Positions 6,588-14,668 of a stretch of DNA of 23,695 bases are shown one piece after another. The number at the start of each line of letters is the position of its first letter. The stretch's first letter is position 1. Under the pieces are notes generated by a model, which made no database searches, was not told the origin of the DNA, and was given only the letters and a program-made list of their open reading frames with translations. The position numbers were made by a program, and so were the translations under genes. The stretch lies in the NCBI GenBank assembly GCA_005239615.1, contig SBBR01000049.1, forward strand, positions 1-23,695, in the 5' to 3' direction. This stretch comes from an archaeon. GTDB taxonomy: Archaea; Iainarchaeota; Iainarchaeia; Iainarchaeales; Iainarchaeaceae.

Positions 6588-7613
6588 GTGGGCACTGCGA
6601 TAGGCGAGATTGTGCCGCGCGAGGAAATTTCTCTGGAGCTGCTCGACGGCAGGACTCTGGGCTTCGACTCATTCAACATCATTTACCAGTTCCTTTCGAG
6701 CATCAGGGGGCCTGACGGAATTCCCCTCATGGACTCCCACGGGAACGTAACCTCGCACCTCACTGGGCTTTTTTACCGCACCATAAACCTTGTGGAGAAA
6801 GGCATAAGGCCCGTCTTTGTTTTTGATGGGAAGCCCTCAGAGCTCAAGGGCGCAACGCTGAAGAAGCGGCATGAAATCCGCACCGAAGCCATCCAGAAGC
6901 ACGAGGAGGCTCTCAAGGAAGGCGATTTGGGCGAGGCGAAGAAGTGGGGATCTCGCGCGCTGAAGCTCGACGAAAAAATGGTCGCGGACGCAAAGGAGCT
7001 CGTTTCGCTGATGGGGCTTCCCGTTGTGCAGGCTCCCGGCGAAGGGGAGGCCCAGGCCGTGCAAATGATGAAGGAAGGCAAGGTTGAGGGCTGTGTGAGT
7101 CAGGACTATGACGCCCTGCTCTTCGGCGCCAGCACTCTCTACAGGAACATCGGCGTCACCGGGAAAAGGAAAGTGCCGGGTAAAAACATTTATGCAGATG
7201 TGGCGCCGGAGAAAATCCTGCTGCAAAAGGTGCTCTCGGAAAACGGCATCACAAATGAAAAGCTCATCTGGATTGGATTGCTGATTGGCACGGACTTCAA
7301 CGAGAAGTTCCCGAAAATAGGGGTGAAGACCGCGCTGAAGCTCGTGAAGGAGCACAATTCCTTCGATAAAATAATCGCTGTGTCAGGCCACTCCCCGGAT
7401 TTCGACTGGCAAGAGGTCATGGAGGTTTTTTTAAGGCCAAACGTGACATCGGATTACAAAATTTCCTTCTCCGACCCGCAAAAGGAAAAAATCGTCCAGT
7501 TCCTATGCGACAGGCACGACTTTTCCGCCGAAAGGGTCGAGAGTTCAGTGAAGAGGCTCGGTGAGAAGCTCTCCGAGAAATCCAAGCAATCGAGGCTCGG
7601 TGACTGGACATGA
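6588..7613 (+). CDS. fen: Flap endonuclease 1
   Basis: FEN-1 removes 5' flaps during Okazaki fragment maturation and base-excision repair. All canonical acidic metal ligands are present at their usual positions: D27, D80, E152, E154, D173, D175 and D236. The C-terminus QSRLGDWT (334-341) is a PIP box for docking on the PCNA clamp. At 341 residues it is the normal archaeal length. The start codon is GTG (6588), giving the expected MG-x-x-IGE-IVPR N-terminus. A TATA element TTTTAAAAA lies at 6549-6557. The stop overlaps the next gene as ATGA, so the dehydrogenase is translationally coupled to it, an odd functional pairing. Confidence 0.96.
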   Translation: MGTAIGEIVPREEISLELLDGRTLGFDSFNIIYQFLSSIRGPDGIPLMDSHGNVTSHLTGLFYRTINLVEKGIRPVFVFDGKPSELKGATLKKRHEIRTEAIQKHEEALKEGDLGEAKKWGSRALKLDEKMVADAKELVSLMGLPVVQAPGEGEAQAVQMMKEGKVEGCVSQDYDALLFGASTLYRNIGVTGKRKVPGKNIYADVAPEKILLQKVLSENGITNEKLIWIGLLIGTDFNEKFPKIGVKTALKLVKEHNSFDKIIAVSGHSPDFDWQEVMEVFLRPNVTSDYKISFSDPQKEKIVQFLCDRHDFSAERVESSVKRLGEKLSEKSKQSRLGDWT

Positions 7614-8716
7614 AAAAGTATTTCCTCCCGACCAAAATATTTTTCGGCGAGAAAACCCTGCAGCGCCTTCCTGCAGAGCTCCAGGAAGCGAAAGTGAAGA
7701 AGCCGCTCCTCATATGTGGAAAACATTTTTTGGGTTCTGGCAAGTACCGATGGGTGGAGGAGAACCTCGGCTACTTCGAGGTCTTTTCGGATGTCGAGCC
7801 GAACCCAGGCACAGGCAGCGTTGATGCAGCGGCGCGGTTCATGAACGAGAAGGGTTGCGACGCGGTCATTGGCATAGGCGGGGGGAGCGTGCTTGATACG
7901 GCAAAGGTAGTTGCGTGCATGAAGGGAATGAAGGGAAAAGTGGAGTTTTTTTACGGCAAAAATAAAATGAAAATCCCGGAGAAGAACAGGGTACCTTTCT
8001 TCGCCCTTCCAACCACCGCAGGTTCAGGGAGCGAGGTGACAATGTTCTCCATCCTCACGCTCCCATCAGGAGTGAAGAAGAGCCTGCACTGCAAGGATTT
8101 TTACGCAAGAACTGCCATTGTGGATCCGGAGCTAACCTATACCTGTCCGCCAGAAACAACCGCATCCTCTGGAATAGATGCTTTCTGCCAGGCAATCGAG
8201 GCTTACTGGGCCCGCAACTCCACGTCCGAAACCGACAAATTTGCCGCGGAAGCGATTCCCCTCGCTTACGGTTCGCTTGTGAAGGCTGTGAAGGACCCCG
8301 ACAGGCACGTGCGCATGCAGATGTCTCTCGCATCGCTCCTCGCTGGCCAGGCATTCTCCCAGACCGGCACTACTGCATGCCACACGCTTTCCTACGCCTT
8401 CACCCGCTACTATGGCCTAGTTCACGGCTTCTCCGTGGCAATAACGCTTCCATGGTTCCTTGAATTTTATGCCGGAAAGGAGGAGAAGAAATGCCTCGAT
8501 ATTTGCTCGTTCATCGGCGCGAAAACGATTGCGGACGGAAAGGAAAAAATCCTCGGCCTGATGAGGGCAATCGGTGCCCCCACGAGGCTCTTTGACATCG
8601 GCTGCCCCCGCAGCGGCTTCCCGAAAATAATTGAGATGTCCTTCAGCCACAAACCGCAGAACCCGAGGAGGCACTCGCGTGTGGATCTTGAAAAGCTGCT
8701 CGACGACATTTACTGA
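7610..8716 (+). CDS. Iron-type (group III) alcohol dehydrogenase-like protein
   Basis: 368 residues with the two-domain fold of iron-dependent alcohol dehydrogenases: a nucleotide-binding GGGSVLD (90-96) and TTAGSGSE (135-142). By spacing relative to FucO-type enzymes the four metal ligands are D190, Q194, H258 and H272, so the second ligand, normally His, is Gln. The segment DAFCQAIEAYWARNST recalls the phosphonoacetaldehyde reductase subgroup, which also has Gln there, but no phosphonate gene such as PEP mutase is in the window, so the substrate stays unknown. Metal use may differ from classical members. The gene overlaps fen by four bases and is followed by a small gene whose ribosome site overlaps its stop codon. 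Confidence 0.9.
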   Translation: MKKYFLPTKIFFGEKTLQRLPAELQEAKVKKPLLICGKHFLGSGKYRWVEENLGYFEVFSDVEPNPGTGSVDAAARFMNEKGCDAVIGIGGGSVLDTAKVVACMKGMKGKVEFFYGKNKMKIPEKNRVPFFALPTTAGSGSEVTMFSILTLPSGVKKSLHCKDFYARTAIVDPELTYTCPPETTASSGIDAFCQAIEAYWARNSTSETDKFAAEAIPLAYGSLVKAVKDPDRHVRMQMSLASLLAGQAFSQTGTTACHTLSYAFTRYYGLVHGFSVAITLPWFLEFYAGKEEKKCLDICSFIGAKTIADGKEKILGLMRAIGAPTRLFDIGCPRSGFPKIIEMSFSHKPQNPRRHSRVDLEKLLDDIY

Positions 8717-8727
8717 GGTGTTTTTGC

Positions 8728-9030
8728 TTGAAGAAAAGAGCTGGCCCCACAAAGAGAAATGTTTCTACCAACTACTTTACAGGAAAAAAATTGCCGATGT
8801 TTTCAGTTGCACATGTCAGGTCAATGCTTGAAGGCGATGAATTGGAAAAGTTCAACCGCGCCTCCAGCTTGGTAGGCGAAGGGGCTGCAGTTTCAATATT
8901 CGTCAGGTGCTGGAAAGATGAATCAATTGACTGGGCACTTTTTGGACAAATGGTTTCACGATCAATATCAAAAATGCGCCCAAGGGAAAGGGATTCGGTC
9001 TATCCTTATGGCAGTGTCAGGTTTAGGTGA
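8728..9030 (+). CDS. Small unknown protein, third gene of the fen operon
   Basis: A 100-residue frame with a TTG start preceded by GAGGTG seven bases upstream; the Shine-Dalgarno overlaps the dehydrogenase stop codon, which argues for a coupled operon. The N-terminus is basic (KKRAGPTKRN), the middle has VAHVRSMLEGDELEKF, and the C-terminus is Arg-rich. No signal peptide, membrane segment or metal motif is visible, and I do not recognise a family. Support comes from the ribosome site and from its fitting exactly between two genes. Confidence 0.5.
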   Translation: MKKRAGPTKRNVSTNYFTGKKLPMFSVAHVRSMLEGDELEKFNRASSLVGEGAAVSIFVRCWKDESIDWALFGQMVSRSISKMRPRERDSVYPYGSVRFR

Positions 9031-9042
9031 TGCTGTTAGGCT

Positions 9043-10290
9043 TCAAACCTTTAGCCCTAAGTGCCTGCAAGCCTCGCCCACAACATAGAGCGAGCCGGTA
9101 ATCAACACCAGGTCTTTTTTCCCCGCGACGCTGAGTGCCTTTTCTATTGCCTCCGGAACCTCCCACCCAGTCTCTCCGATGCCGACAATTTTCCGGATAT
9201 TTTCAGGTTCCTCGGCGCGCTCCACCCGTGGCTTTGTGAGGAAAACTATGCCAGCCTTGGAAAGGAGGTTTTTCGCGCCCGTGATGTCTTTGTCCCTCAT
9301 CGCGCCAAAAACCACGATGAGCTTTTCGTACCTGAAAAGTGTGAGCGATTCGCGCAGCTTTTCCCAACCATCTGGGTTGTGCGCAACATCTAGCAGGACA
9401 ACGGGTTTTTTCCGGACTGCCTCAAGCCTGCCAGGCCAGAAAGCCTTTTCGAGGCCTTTGCGGATTGCGGCTTCGGGAACCGCAAATCCTTGCCTCCTGA
9501 GAGCTATCACTGCACTGCAGGCAAGCGCAGCGTTCTCACATTGGTGAAGCCCGAGCATCCTTATCCTGAGTCCAGGAATTTTTTCAGGCTCGAGCAAATC
9601 AAATTTTTGGTCGCGGGAGTTGCTTTCAGCCACCCTCCACCCCACGGCAACAACCTTGGAATTTTTTTTCGTTGCCGCCTTCACAATCTCCTCCCAACCC
9701 CTGTTGCCCTCTGCCACCACCACTGGGACCCTTTCCTTTATTATGCCTGCCTTCTCCGCCGCGATTCTGCCTATCGTGTCCCCGAGGTACTGCGTATGCT
9801 CGAGCGAAATCGAGGTTATGGCAGAAACAAGCGGCTTGATGACATTGGTCGCGTCAAGCCTCCCTCCCATCCCGACCTCTACAACCGCAAAGTCCACTTC
9901 CTCATCGAGAAAGTGCCTGAACGCCATTGCTGTGTTCACTTCGAAATAGCTCGCCTCCAGGCCTTTTTTTCCAATAAGTTTTTTGTACTGTCCAGCGAGT
10001 GCCGCGAATTTTTTTTCAGCGATGTTTTTTCCATTGACTCTTATCCTCTCTGTTGGCTCAACAAGGTTCGGCGAGGTGTACATTCCCACAGTGTATCCGA
10101 CCTCCTGAAGTATTTGTGAGATGAATGCGCAAGTGCTGCCCTTTCCGTTGCTACCAGCGACGTGGATAAACTTCAGCCTCTCCAGCGGCAGGCGGGAGAC
10201 CTCAACAAGCCTTCTGATGTTTTCGAGGTCATACCCTTCCATATTCTGGCCGAGCGAGAGCAGCCACTGCTTTGCACCCTCATAATCCAT
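9043..10290 (-). CDS. folC: Folylpolyglutamate/dihydrofolate synthase (FolC, Mur-ligase fold)
   Basis: A Mur-ligase-fold enzyme that adds glutamate to a pterin cofactor (or to dihydropteroate). Counting from the upstream ATG at 10317, the P-loop GSNGKGST is at 55-62, followed by TSPNL (usually TSPHL), then VEVGMGGRLDATN with EHTQYLGDT, and the C-terminal LLDVAHNPDGW and VFGAMRDKD blocks. I prefer the ATG at 10290: the protein then starts MDYEGAKQWL as family members do, and a TATA-like ATTAATT (10316-10322) lies about 29 bases upstream, suiting a leaderless mRNA. In archaea the acceptor may be tetrahydrofolate or another pterin; the window does not decide. No other folate gene is adjacent. 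Confidence 0.92.
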   Translation of the reverse strand: MDYEGAKQWLLSLGQNMEGYDLENIRRLVEVSRLPLERLKFIHVAGSNGKGSTCAFISQILQEVGYTVGMYTSPNLVEPTERIRVNGKNIAEKKFAALAGQYKKLIGKKGLEASYFEVNTAMAFRHFLDEEVDFAVVEVGMGGRLDATNVIKPLVSAITSISLEHTQYLGDTIGRIAAEKAGIIKERVPVVVAEGNRGWEEIVKAATKKNSKVVAVGWRVAESNSRDQKFDLLEPEKIPGLRIRMLGLHQCENAALACSAVIALRRQGFAVPEAAIRKGLEKAFWPGRLEAVRKKPVVLLDVAHNPDGWEKLRESLTLFRYEKLIVVFGAMRDKDITGAKNLLSKAGIVFLTKPRVERAEEPENIRKIVGIGETGWEVPEAIEKALSVAGKKDLVLITGSLYVVGEACRHLGLKV

Positions 10291-10379
10291 AACAAATCTA
10301 TGTGGCAAAACTAACATTAATTGTTTTGTCGAGAAAAATCTCCTAGTTTAGGCGCTGGCTGCGAGAACCCTTCTACCAT

Positions 10380-11243
10380 TTAAATGAGCGCCAGTGAGAC
10401 GCTCGCCCCGAGGGCCAGCGCGACGCCAAGGTATTGGTGGGTGAGGATTTTTTCCTTGTTAAGCTAGAGCCCGAGGGAAATTGCCACCACTGGGTAGCTT
10501 TCGGTGATTGCCGTTGTCACTGCAATGCTGTTGTTCTGTGCAGCGAACGCGTATGAGAACCATGCCAGCGTGTCAAACACCCCAATGAGCACTAGCGGCT
10601 TCCTGTTCCTTCGGAAGTTTTCCGCAAACTTCTGCGCGGTGCCGGTGTAAAGTATATATCCGAGGCAGAGTGCCGTGAAAACCACCCAAGGGACCCAAAT
10701 GATGAGCAACGGCGAAATTGCCTTCGAGCCGAGGCCCGTGAGGAAGTTCACTGCACCCATGCCGATTGCCCCGAGCAACCCTATTATCACGCCTTTCTCA
10801 AGCCCCTTCAGGCCGGACTTCAATGAAAGTGTTCTGGCTGCAATCAGTGTTATGCCGACGAACACCATTGCCATGGCCGCGAGCTGCGCAAGGGAAAGGC
10901 TTTCCCTGAGGAAATAAATGCCCACCACTGCTGTCACGGGGAGCTCCAGTTCCAGCACCACTTCTATCACCGACAGCTTTCCTTTCTTAAGCGCCTCGAA
11001 GACCAGCAGGCCACGCCAAACGTCAGGGCTCCGAGGAAGAGCAATAGCAACAGGTTCCCGCCAACGAAAATGAGGTGGAGTTCGCTGACGGCGAAGGGAA
11101 GGAGGCCTATGGAGCCTATCACGCCGATGAACGCGCGCCTCGACATAGCCTACCTTCCACACGCTCCTCTGAATGAGGAAATCTCCGACGCCCCAGCATA
11201 GCATCGCCGCGAATGCAAAGAGGATTCCAGCTTCCAAGGTCAT
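10380..11243 (-). pseudogene. Decayed EamA/DMT-family transporter gene
   Basis: The frame starts as a membrane transporter (ATG 11243; FAFAAMLCWGVGDFLIQ) and resumes as clear EamA sequence from VFEALKKGKLSV onward. Between about 11005 and 11140 the reading frame gives an Arg/Pro-rich, non-membrane peptide, while the +1 frame there reads hydrophobic (for example FIGVIGSIGLLPFAVS), so two compensating frameshifts are present. Near the 3' end an in-frame TAG (10464-10466) is followed by 27 codons of good final-helix sequence (LNKEKILTHQYLGVALALG) up to TAA at 10380. Three independent lesions make loss of function likely. It shares a divergent promoter with the thiamine pyrophosphokinase gene, so a former role in thiamine or precursor transport is a reasonable guess. 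Assembly error is the main alternative. Confidence 0.8.
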
Positions 11244-11264
11244 GAAATAACCACACAGCCATCA

Positions 11265-11274
11265 TACTTAATCT
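11265..11274. promoter_or_regulatory. Shared divergent TATA region
   Basis: TACTTAATC on the plus strand and its complement GATTAAGTA are each centred about 26 bases from the flanking ATGs (11296 plus, 11243 minus). One AT-rich element therefore appears to serve both the pyrophosphokinase and the decayed transporter, giving leaderless mRNAs in both directions. Confidence 0.5.
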
Positions 11275-11295
11275 TTTTGGAGAGTTTTTCTACAT

Positions 11296-11931
11296 ATGAA
11301 GCGCGCAGTCCTGGTCTGCAACGGCAGCGTCACTACAAAGCAGCTCTACTCGAACATTTCGAGGGATGATTTCATTGTCGCGGTCGACGGCGGCGCGAAC
11401 AAGCTCCTCAAGACTTCCCTAGTGCCGGACGCCGTGATAGGGGACATGGATTCCATCAATAAGGCAGCGCTCAGGAAATTCAGGAAATGCGATTTTGTGA
11501 GGTTCCCACGGGAAAAGGACAAGCTTGACCTCGAGCTGGGCATAGAATACTGTGTCGGGAGAGGATTCAGGGAACTTCTCATTCTTGGCGCCATCGGGAG
11601 CAGGGCAGACATGGCACTGACAAACATTTTCCTGCTCACGCAGCTGCCCGCACGCGTGAATGTGAGGGTCATCCACAATAACCAGGAGATTTTCCTCATC
11701 ACGGCAAAAAAATCTTCGATTGCCGGAACCCCGGGCGAGAGGATTTCACTTTTCCCAATCAAGGATGGCGTGGAGGGCCTTACGCTCCGCGGCCTCAAGT
11801 ACAGCCTCGTCAATCACAAGCTTCGCTTTGGCATTGGCAGGGGTCTCAGCAACGAGTTTAAAAGCAAAAAAGCGGAAATTTCGTTCAAAAGCGGAACTCT
11901 CCTGTGCGTGCACTTCCGCAACTCATTCTGA
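11296..11931 (+). CDS. Thiamine pyrophosphokinase
   Basis: Transfers pyrophosphate from ATP to thiamine, giving thiamine pyrophosphate in one step. 211 residues with the family blocks in order: VAVDGGANKLL (28-38), IGDMDSI (48-54), EKDKLDLELG (73-82), GAIGSRADMALTNI (98-111) and the C-terminal beta domain with GLTLRGLKYSL and GRGLSNEF. In most members the fourth block reads R-x-D-H; here His is Met. The fold is shared with archaeal 6-hydroxymethylpterin pyrophosphokinases, but the C-terminal blocks and the following thiBPQ genes make thiamine the likely substrate. The ATG is placed 26 bases after a TATA element, suggesting a leaderless mRNA. Confidence 0.9.
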   Translation: MKRAVLVCNGSVTTKQLYSNISRDDFIVAVDGGANKLLKTSLVPDAVIGDMDSINKAALRKFRKCDFVRFPREKDKLDLELGIEYCVGRGFRELLILGAIGSRADMALTNIFLLTQLPARVNVRVIHNNQEIFLITAKKSSIAGTPGERISLFPIKDGVEGLTLRGLKYSLVNHKLRFGIGRGLSNEFKSKKAEISFKSGTLLCVHFRNSF

Positions 11932-11939
11932 TTTTTAAT
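11932..11939 (+). promoter_or_regulatory. TATA box of thiB
   Basis: TTTTTAAT directly follows the pyrophosphokinase stop codon and its centre lies 27 bases before the ATG at 11963. This supports an internal promoter and a leaderless start, instead of the GTG at 11942. Confidence 0.5.
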
Positions 11940-11962
11940 TTGTGCAGTCCAAACCTTTCTTC

Positions 11963-13018
11963 ATGCGCAAAAACAAAGTCCTCCTCCAAAGCCCCGCCTG
12001 TGCCGTCTTGGTTTTAGCGGTGTTGCTCTTCGCGGGCTGCACACTCCAGCCACAGGATGGGCGCCTTAGGCAGGAAAAGTCGGCGCTCACGATTTACACT
12101 TATGATTCCATGGTTTCCGAGTACGGCCTCGGCCCGAAGGTCGTGCCCAAGTTCGAGGCCAAATGCAACTGTATGGTGAAAATGGTGGCGAAGGGAGACG
12201 CTGGTCAGGTGCTCTCCACCCTCATCCTCGAAAAAAACAACCCAAAGGCTGATTTGGTCATCGGGATTGACAACAGCCTAGTTTCTCGCGCCATAGATTC
12301 AGGAGTTGTCGAGAAGTTTTCGCCGGAAAACATTTCCATTGTTCCAGAAAGCCTGCGCTTCGACAGTCAGGGATACTTCACGCCCTTCGATTACGGCTAC
12401 TTCGCGTTCATTTATGACAGCAACAAGGTGCCCAGCCTTGATTCTTTCGATTCCCTCCTCGATTCTTCCCTCGAAAAGAAAGTAGCGATACAGAACCCGC
12501 GCACTTCATCCCCTGGCCTCGGCCTATTGCTCTGGACAATCGCGGTCTTCGGCGACCCGGGCTACAAGGGTTTCTGGGAGAAGTTCAGGAATAGCGTGCT
12601 CACTGTTACACCAGGCTGGGATGAGTCCGCGGGCCTCTTCGCTGCCGGGGAGGTGCCTGTTTACCTGAGCTATTCCACTTCCCCGCCATACTATGTGCAG
12701 TTCGAGGGCAAGGGCAATTACCTCGCAGCGAAATTCAATGAGGGCCATTACGCTCAGGTCGAGGGCATGGCGGTAGTGAAGGGCGCGAAGAACAGGAAGC
12801 TGGCGGAGGAGTTCATAGAATTTTCTTTGACCCCTGAGTTCCAGTCAGAAATCCCGCTGAACCAATTCATGTTCCCAGTGAACCAGTCAGTCGCCCTACC
12901 GGAATCCTTTTCTTATGCCTTCAAGCCTGAGAGGCAACTCGAGCTCGACCCAAGCCTTGTTGCAGAGAAGCAGGAAGAATGGATTTCTGAGTGGGAAAGG
13001 ATAATGAGGTCAGGTTAA
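11963..13018 (+). CDS. thiB: Thiamine ABC transporter substrate-binding lipoprotein
   Basis: Captures thiamine outside the membrane and delivers it to ThiP. From the ATG at 11963 the protein has 351 residues: a basic N-terminus, a hydrophobic segment and the lipobox LFAGC with Cys26 as the expected lipidation site. The mature part shows ThiB landmarks: LTIYTYDSMVSEYG, FEAKCNCMVKMVAKGDAGQ, KADLVIGIDNSLVS, TPFDYGYFAFIYDS and SYSTSPPYY. An in-frame GTG at 11942 would add seven residues, but the TATA spacing and the signal peptide favour the ATG. It is followed after 12 bases by thiP. Confidence 0.93.
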   Translation: MRKNKVLLQSPACAVLVLAVLLFAGCTLQPQDGRLRQEKSALTIYTYDSMVSEYGLGPKVVPKFEAKCNCMVKMVAKGDAGQVLSTLILEKNNPKADLVIGIDNSLVSRAIDSGVVEKFSPENISIVPESLRFDSQGYFTPFDYGYFAFIYDSNKVPSLDSFDSLLDSSLEKKVAIQNPRTSSPGLGLLLWTIAVFGDPGYKGFWEKFRNSVLTVTPGWDESAGLFAAGEVPVYLSYSTSPPYYVQFEGKGNYLAAKFNEGHYAQVEGMAVVKGAKNRKLAEEFIEFSLTPEFQSEIPLNQFMFPVNQSVALPESFSYAFKPERQLELDPSLVAEKQEEWISEWERIMRSG

Positions 13019-13030
13019 GGTCCGGTTAAA

Positions 13031-14668
13031 ATGCCTTTGAACCCCCTTACCTTTATGCCTATTATCTTGCCCCGTCCCGCCGCGACCAGTACCGCGGATT
13101 TGCTGTGGCCTGCAGGCAGGCTCTCACTTCTGCTTTTTTTCCTCGCGTTCTTCGCGTACCCTCTTGCTCTGGTCTTCATCAACGCCCTCCAGACCCCAAC
13201 CGGAATCGCTCACGCATTTTTGCAGAACTCCAGTCTCTTCGTGAATTCCATGTTAATCGCATGCCTTTCAACGCTAGGCGCCTTCTTGATAGGGTTTCCC
13301 GCAGGCTACCTCGTTGCGAGAAAAGAGTTTTTCGGGAGGCGTTTCCTGAAGCACGTCGCCCTCGTCCCTTTTGTCTTCCCGTCAATACTCGTAGTGCTTT
13401 CATTCATCATCGTGTTCGGGAACAACGGATGGCTGAATTCCATGCTCCGTGCCTTCGGTTTCCAGCCACTATACCACCTTTATAGCCTCTACGGTATTGC
13501 CTTCGCGCACACCTTCTACAATTTCCCGATTGTGATGCTCTTCACCTCGAACGCGCTTGAGAGCCTCGACAGGCACATGCATGACGCTGCCCGCTCGCTT
13601 GGAGCGCGTAAACAGAAAATTTTCCTGGCCATAACAATGCCGCAGGTCCTCCCACAGCTTGTCTCTTCCCTTCTCCTTGTCTTCATCTACTCATTCACCA
13701 GCTTCGCCCTCGTGCTTTCTTTTGGCGGCATCATGTACTCCAACATGGAGGCCGAGATTTTCAGGCTTGTCTCAAGGAACGCAGACCTTCCTGCGAGCGC
13801 GGCGCTCGCGCTCGTGCAGTTCGCTTTCCTTCTCATGCTTTCAATCCCTTTCCTCGCCCTCATGAAAAAAAATGCTGTGAAAAGGCAGTTTTTTGTGCAC
13901 GAGAGGCGGAAAATCGGCTTTTCCATGGTCGGCATAGTGCAGCACTTGTTTGCCCTTGCCACCCTGTCCTTCATACTCATCCCGCTGCTCGCCCTAGTTT
14001 ACTTCGCCTTCTTCGATTCCGGCGCTTTCTCATTGCGCGCCTTCGAAAAAATTGCCAATTATCCTAATAGCCTCGTCGGCACCACTCCTTTGCTCTCGGT
14101 TTTCTATAGCCTTTTGCTGGCCTCGATAGCCTCTTTGCTTTCCACCATATTCGCGCTCCTCGCTTCACTGAAAAAAACCGGCATAGGCGCTGTCTCGTTT
14201 CTCCTGGGCTCTTCCATAGCGGTCTCTGTGATAACCTTATCTTTCGGCTATTACCTAGGCTTTGGCCCGGAGAATCTCCTTGTAATAGCGGCTGCCCACT
14301 CTGTCATTGCTTTCCCGTTCTGCTACAGGATAATTTCCTCATCCCTCGCCTCAATCGATGCCGAAAGCCTTGACGCTGCGCGCTCTTTGGGCGCATCAGA
14401 GCTGAGGGCTTTGGGCGAAGTGATTATCCCGCGGATAAGGGGCTCTATCGTTTCCTCCATAGCTTTTTCCTTTGCGGTTTCCCTCGGCGAACTTGGCGTT
14501 GTTCTGGTGCTCTACAACGGCGTCTACGCTACCATGCCGGTATACATTTACCGTCTCATCTCGACTTTCGATGTACGCGCTGCAGCAGCGATGGGCCTTG
14601 TTCTGGTCGTGATGAGTTCAGTGTGCTTTTATCTTGTACAAAGGGAAAGGGAAGTAGTGTTAACATGA
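13031..14668 (+). CDS. thiP: Thiamine ABC transporter permease, two-domain
   Basis: Membrane channel of the thiamine importer. At 545 residues it is a fused permease: about twelve hydrophobic segments in two repeats, each with an EAA loop that contacts the ATPase (DAARSLGARKQKIFLAITMP in the first half and DAARSLGASELRALGEVIIP in the second). This duplicated layout is typical of ThiP and of the related iron permease FbpB; the adjacent ThiB-type binding protein and thiamine kinase favour thiamine. It begins with an ATG 12 bases after thiB and overlaps thiQ by four bases (ATGA), so all three are expected to be co-translated. Confidence 0.92.
   Translation: MPLNPLTFMPIILPRPAATSTADLLWPAGRLSLLLFFLAFFAYPLALVFINALQTPTGIAHAFLQNSSLFVNSMLIACLSTLGAFLIGFPAGYLVARKEFFGRRFLKHVALVPFVFPSILVVLSFIIVFGNNGWLNSMLRAFGFQPLYHLYSLYGIAFAHTFYNFPIVMLFTSNALESLDRHMHDAARSLGARKQKIFLAITMPQVLPQLVSSLLLVFIYSFTSFALVLSFGGIMYSNMEAEIFRLVSRNADLPASAALALVQFAFLLMLSIPFLALMKKNAVKRQFFVHERRKIGFSMVGIVQHLFALATLSFILIPLLALVYFAFFDSGAFSLRAFEKIANYPNSLVGTTPLLSVFYSLLLASIASLLSTIFALLASLKKTGIGAVSFLLGSSIAVSVITLSFGYYLGFGPENLLVIAAAHSVIAFPFCYRIISSSLASIDAESLDAARSLGASELRALGEVIIPRIRGSIVSSIAFSFAVSLGELGVVLVLYNGVYATMPVYIYRLISTFDVRAAAAMGLVLVVMSSVCFYLVQREREVVLT

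Noticed and set aside
10464..10466. Pyrrolysine or suppressed amber codon in the EamA gene
   Set aside because: The same gene has two frameshifts, and no pyrrolysine machinery is seen in the window, so decay is the simpler reading.
11240..11300. TPP riboswitch ahead of the thiamine genes
   Set aside because: Promoter spacing indicates leaderless mRNAs for the pyrophosphokinase and thiB, leaving no room for an aptamer, and no CUGAGA-type core was seen.
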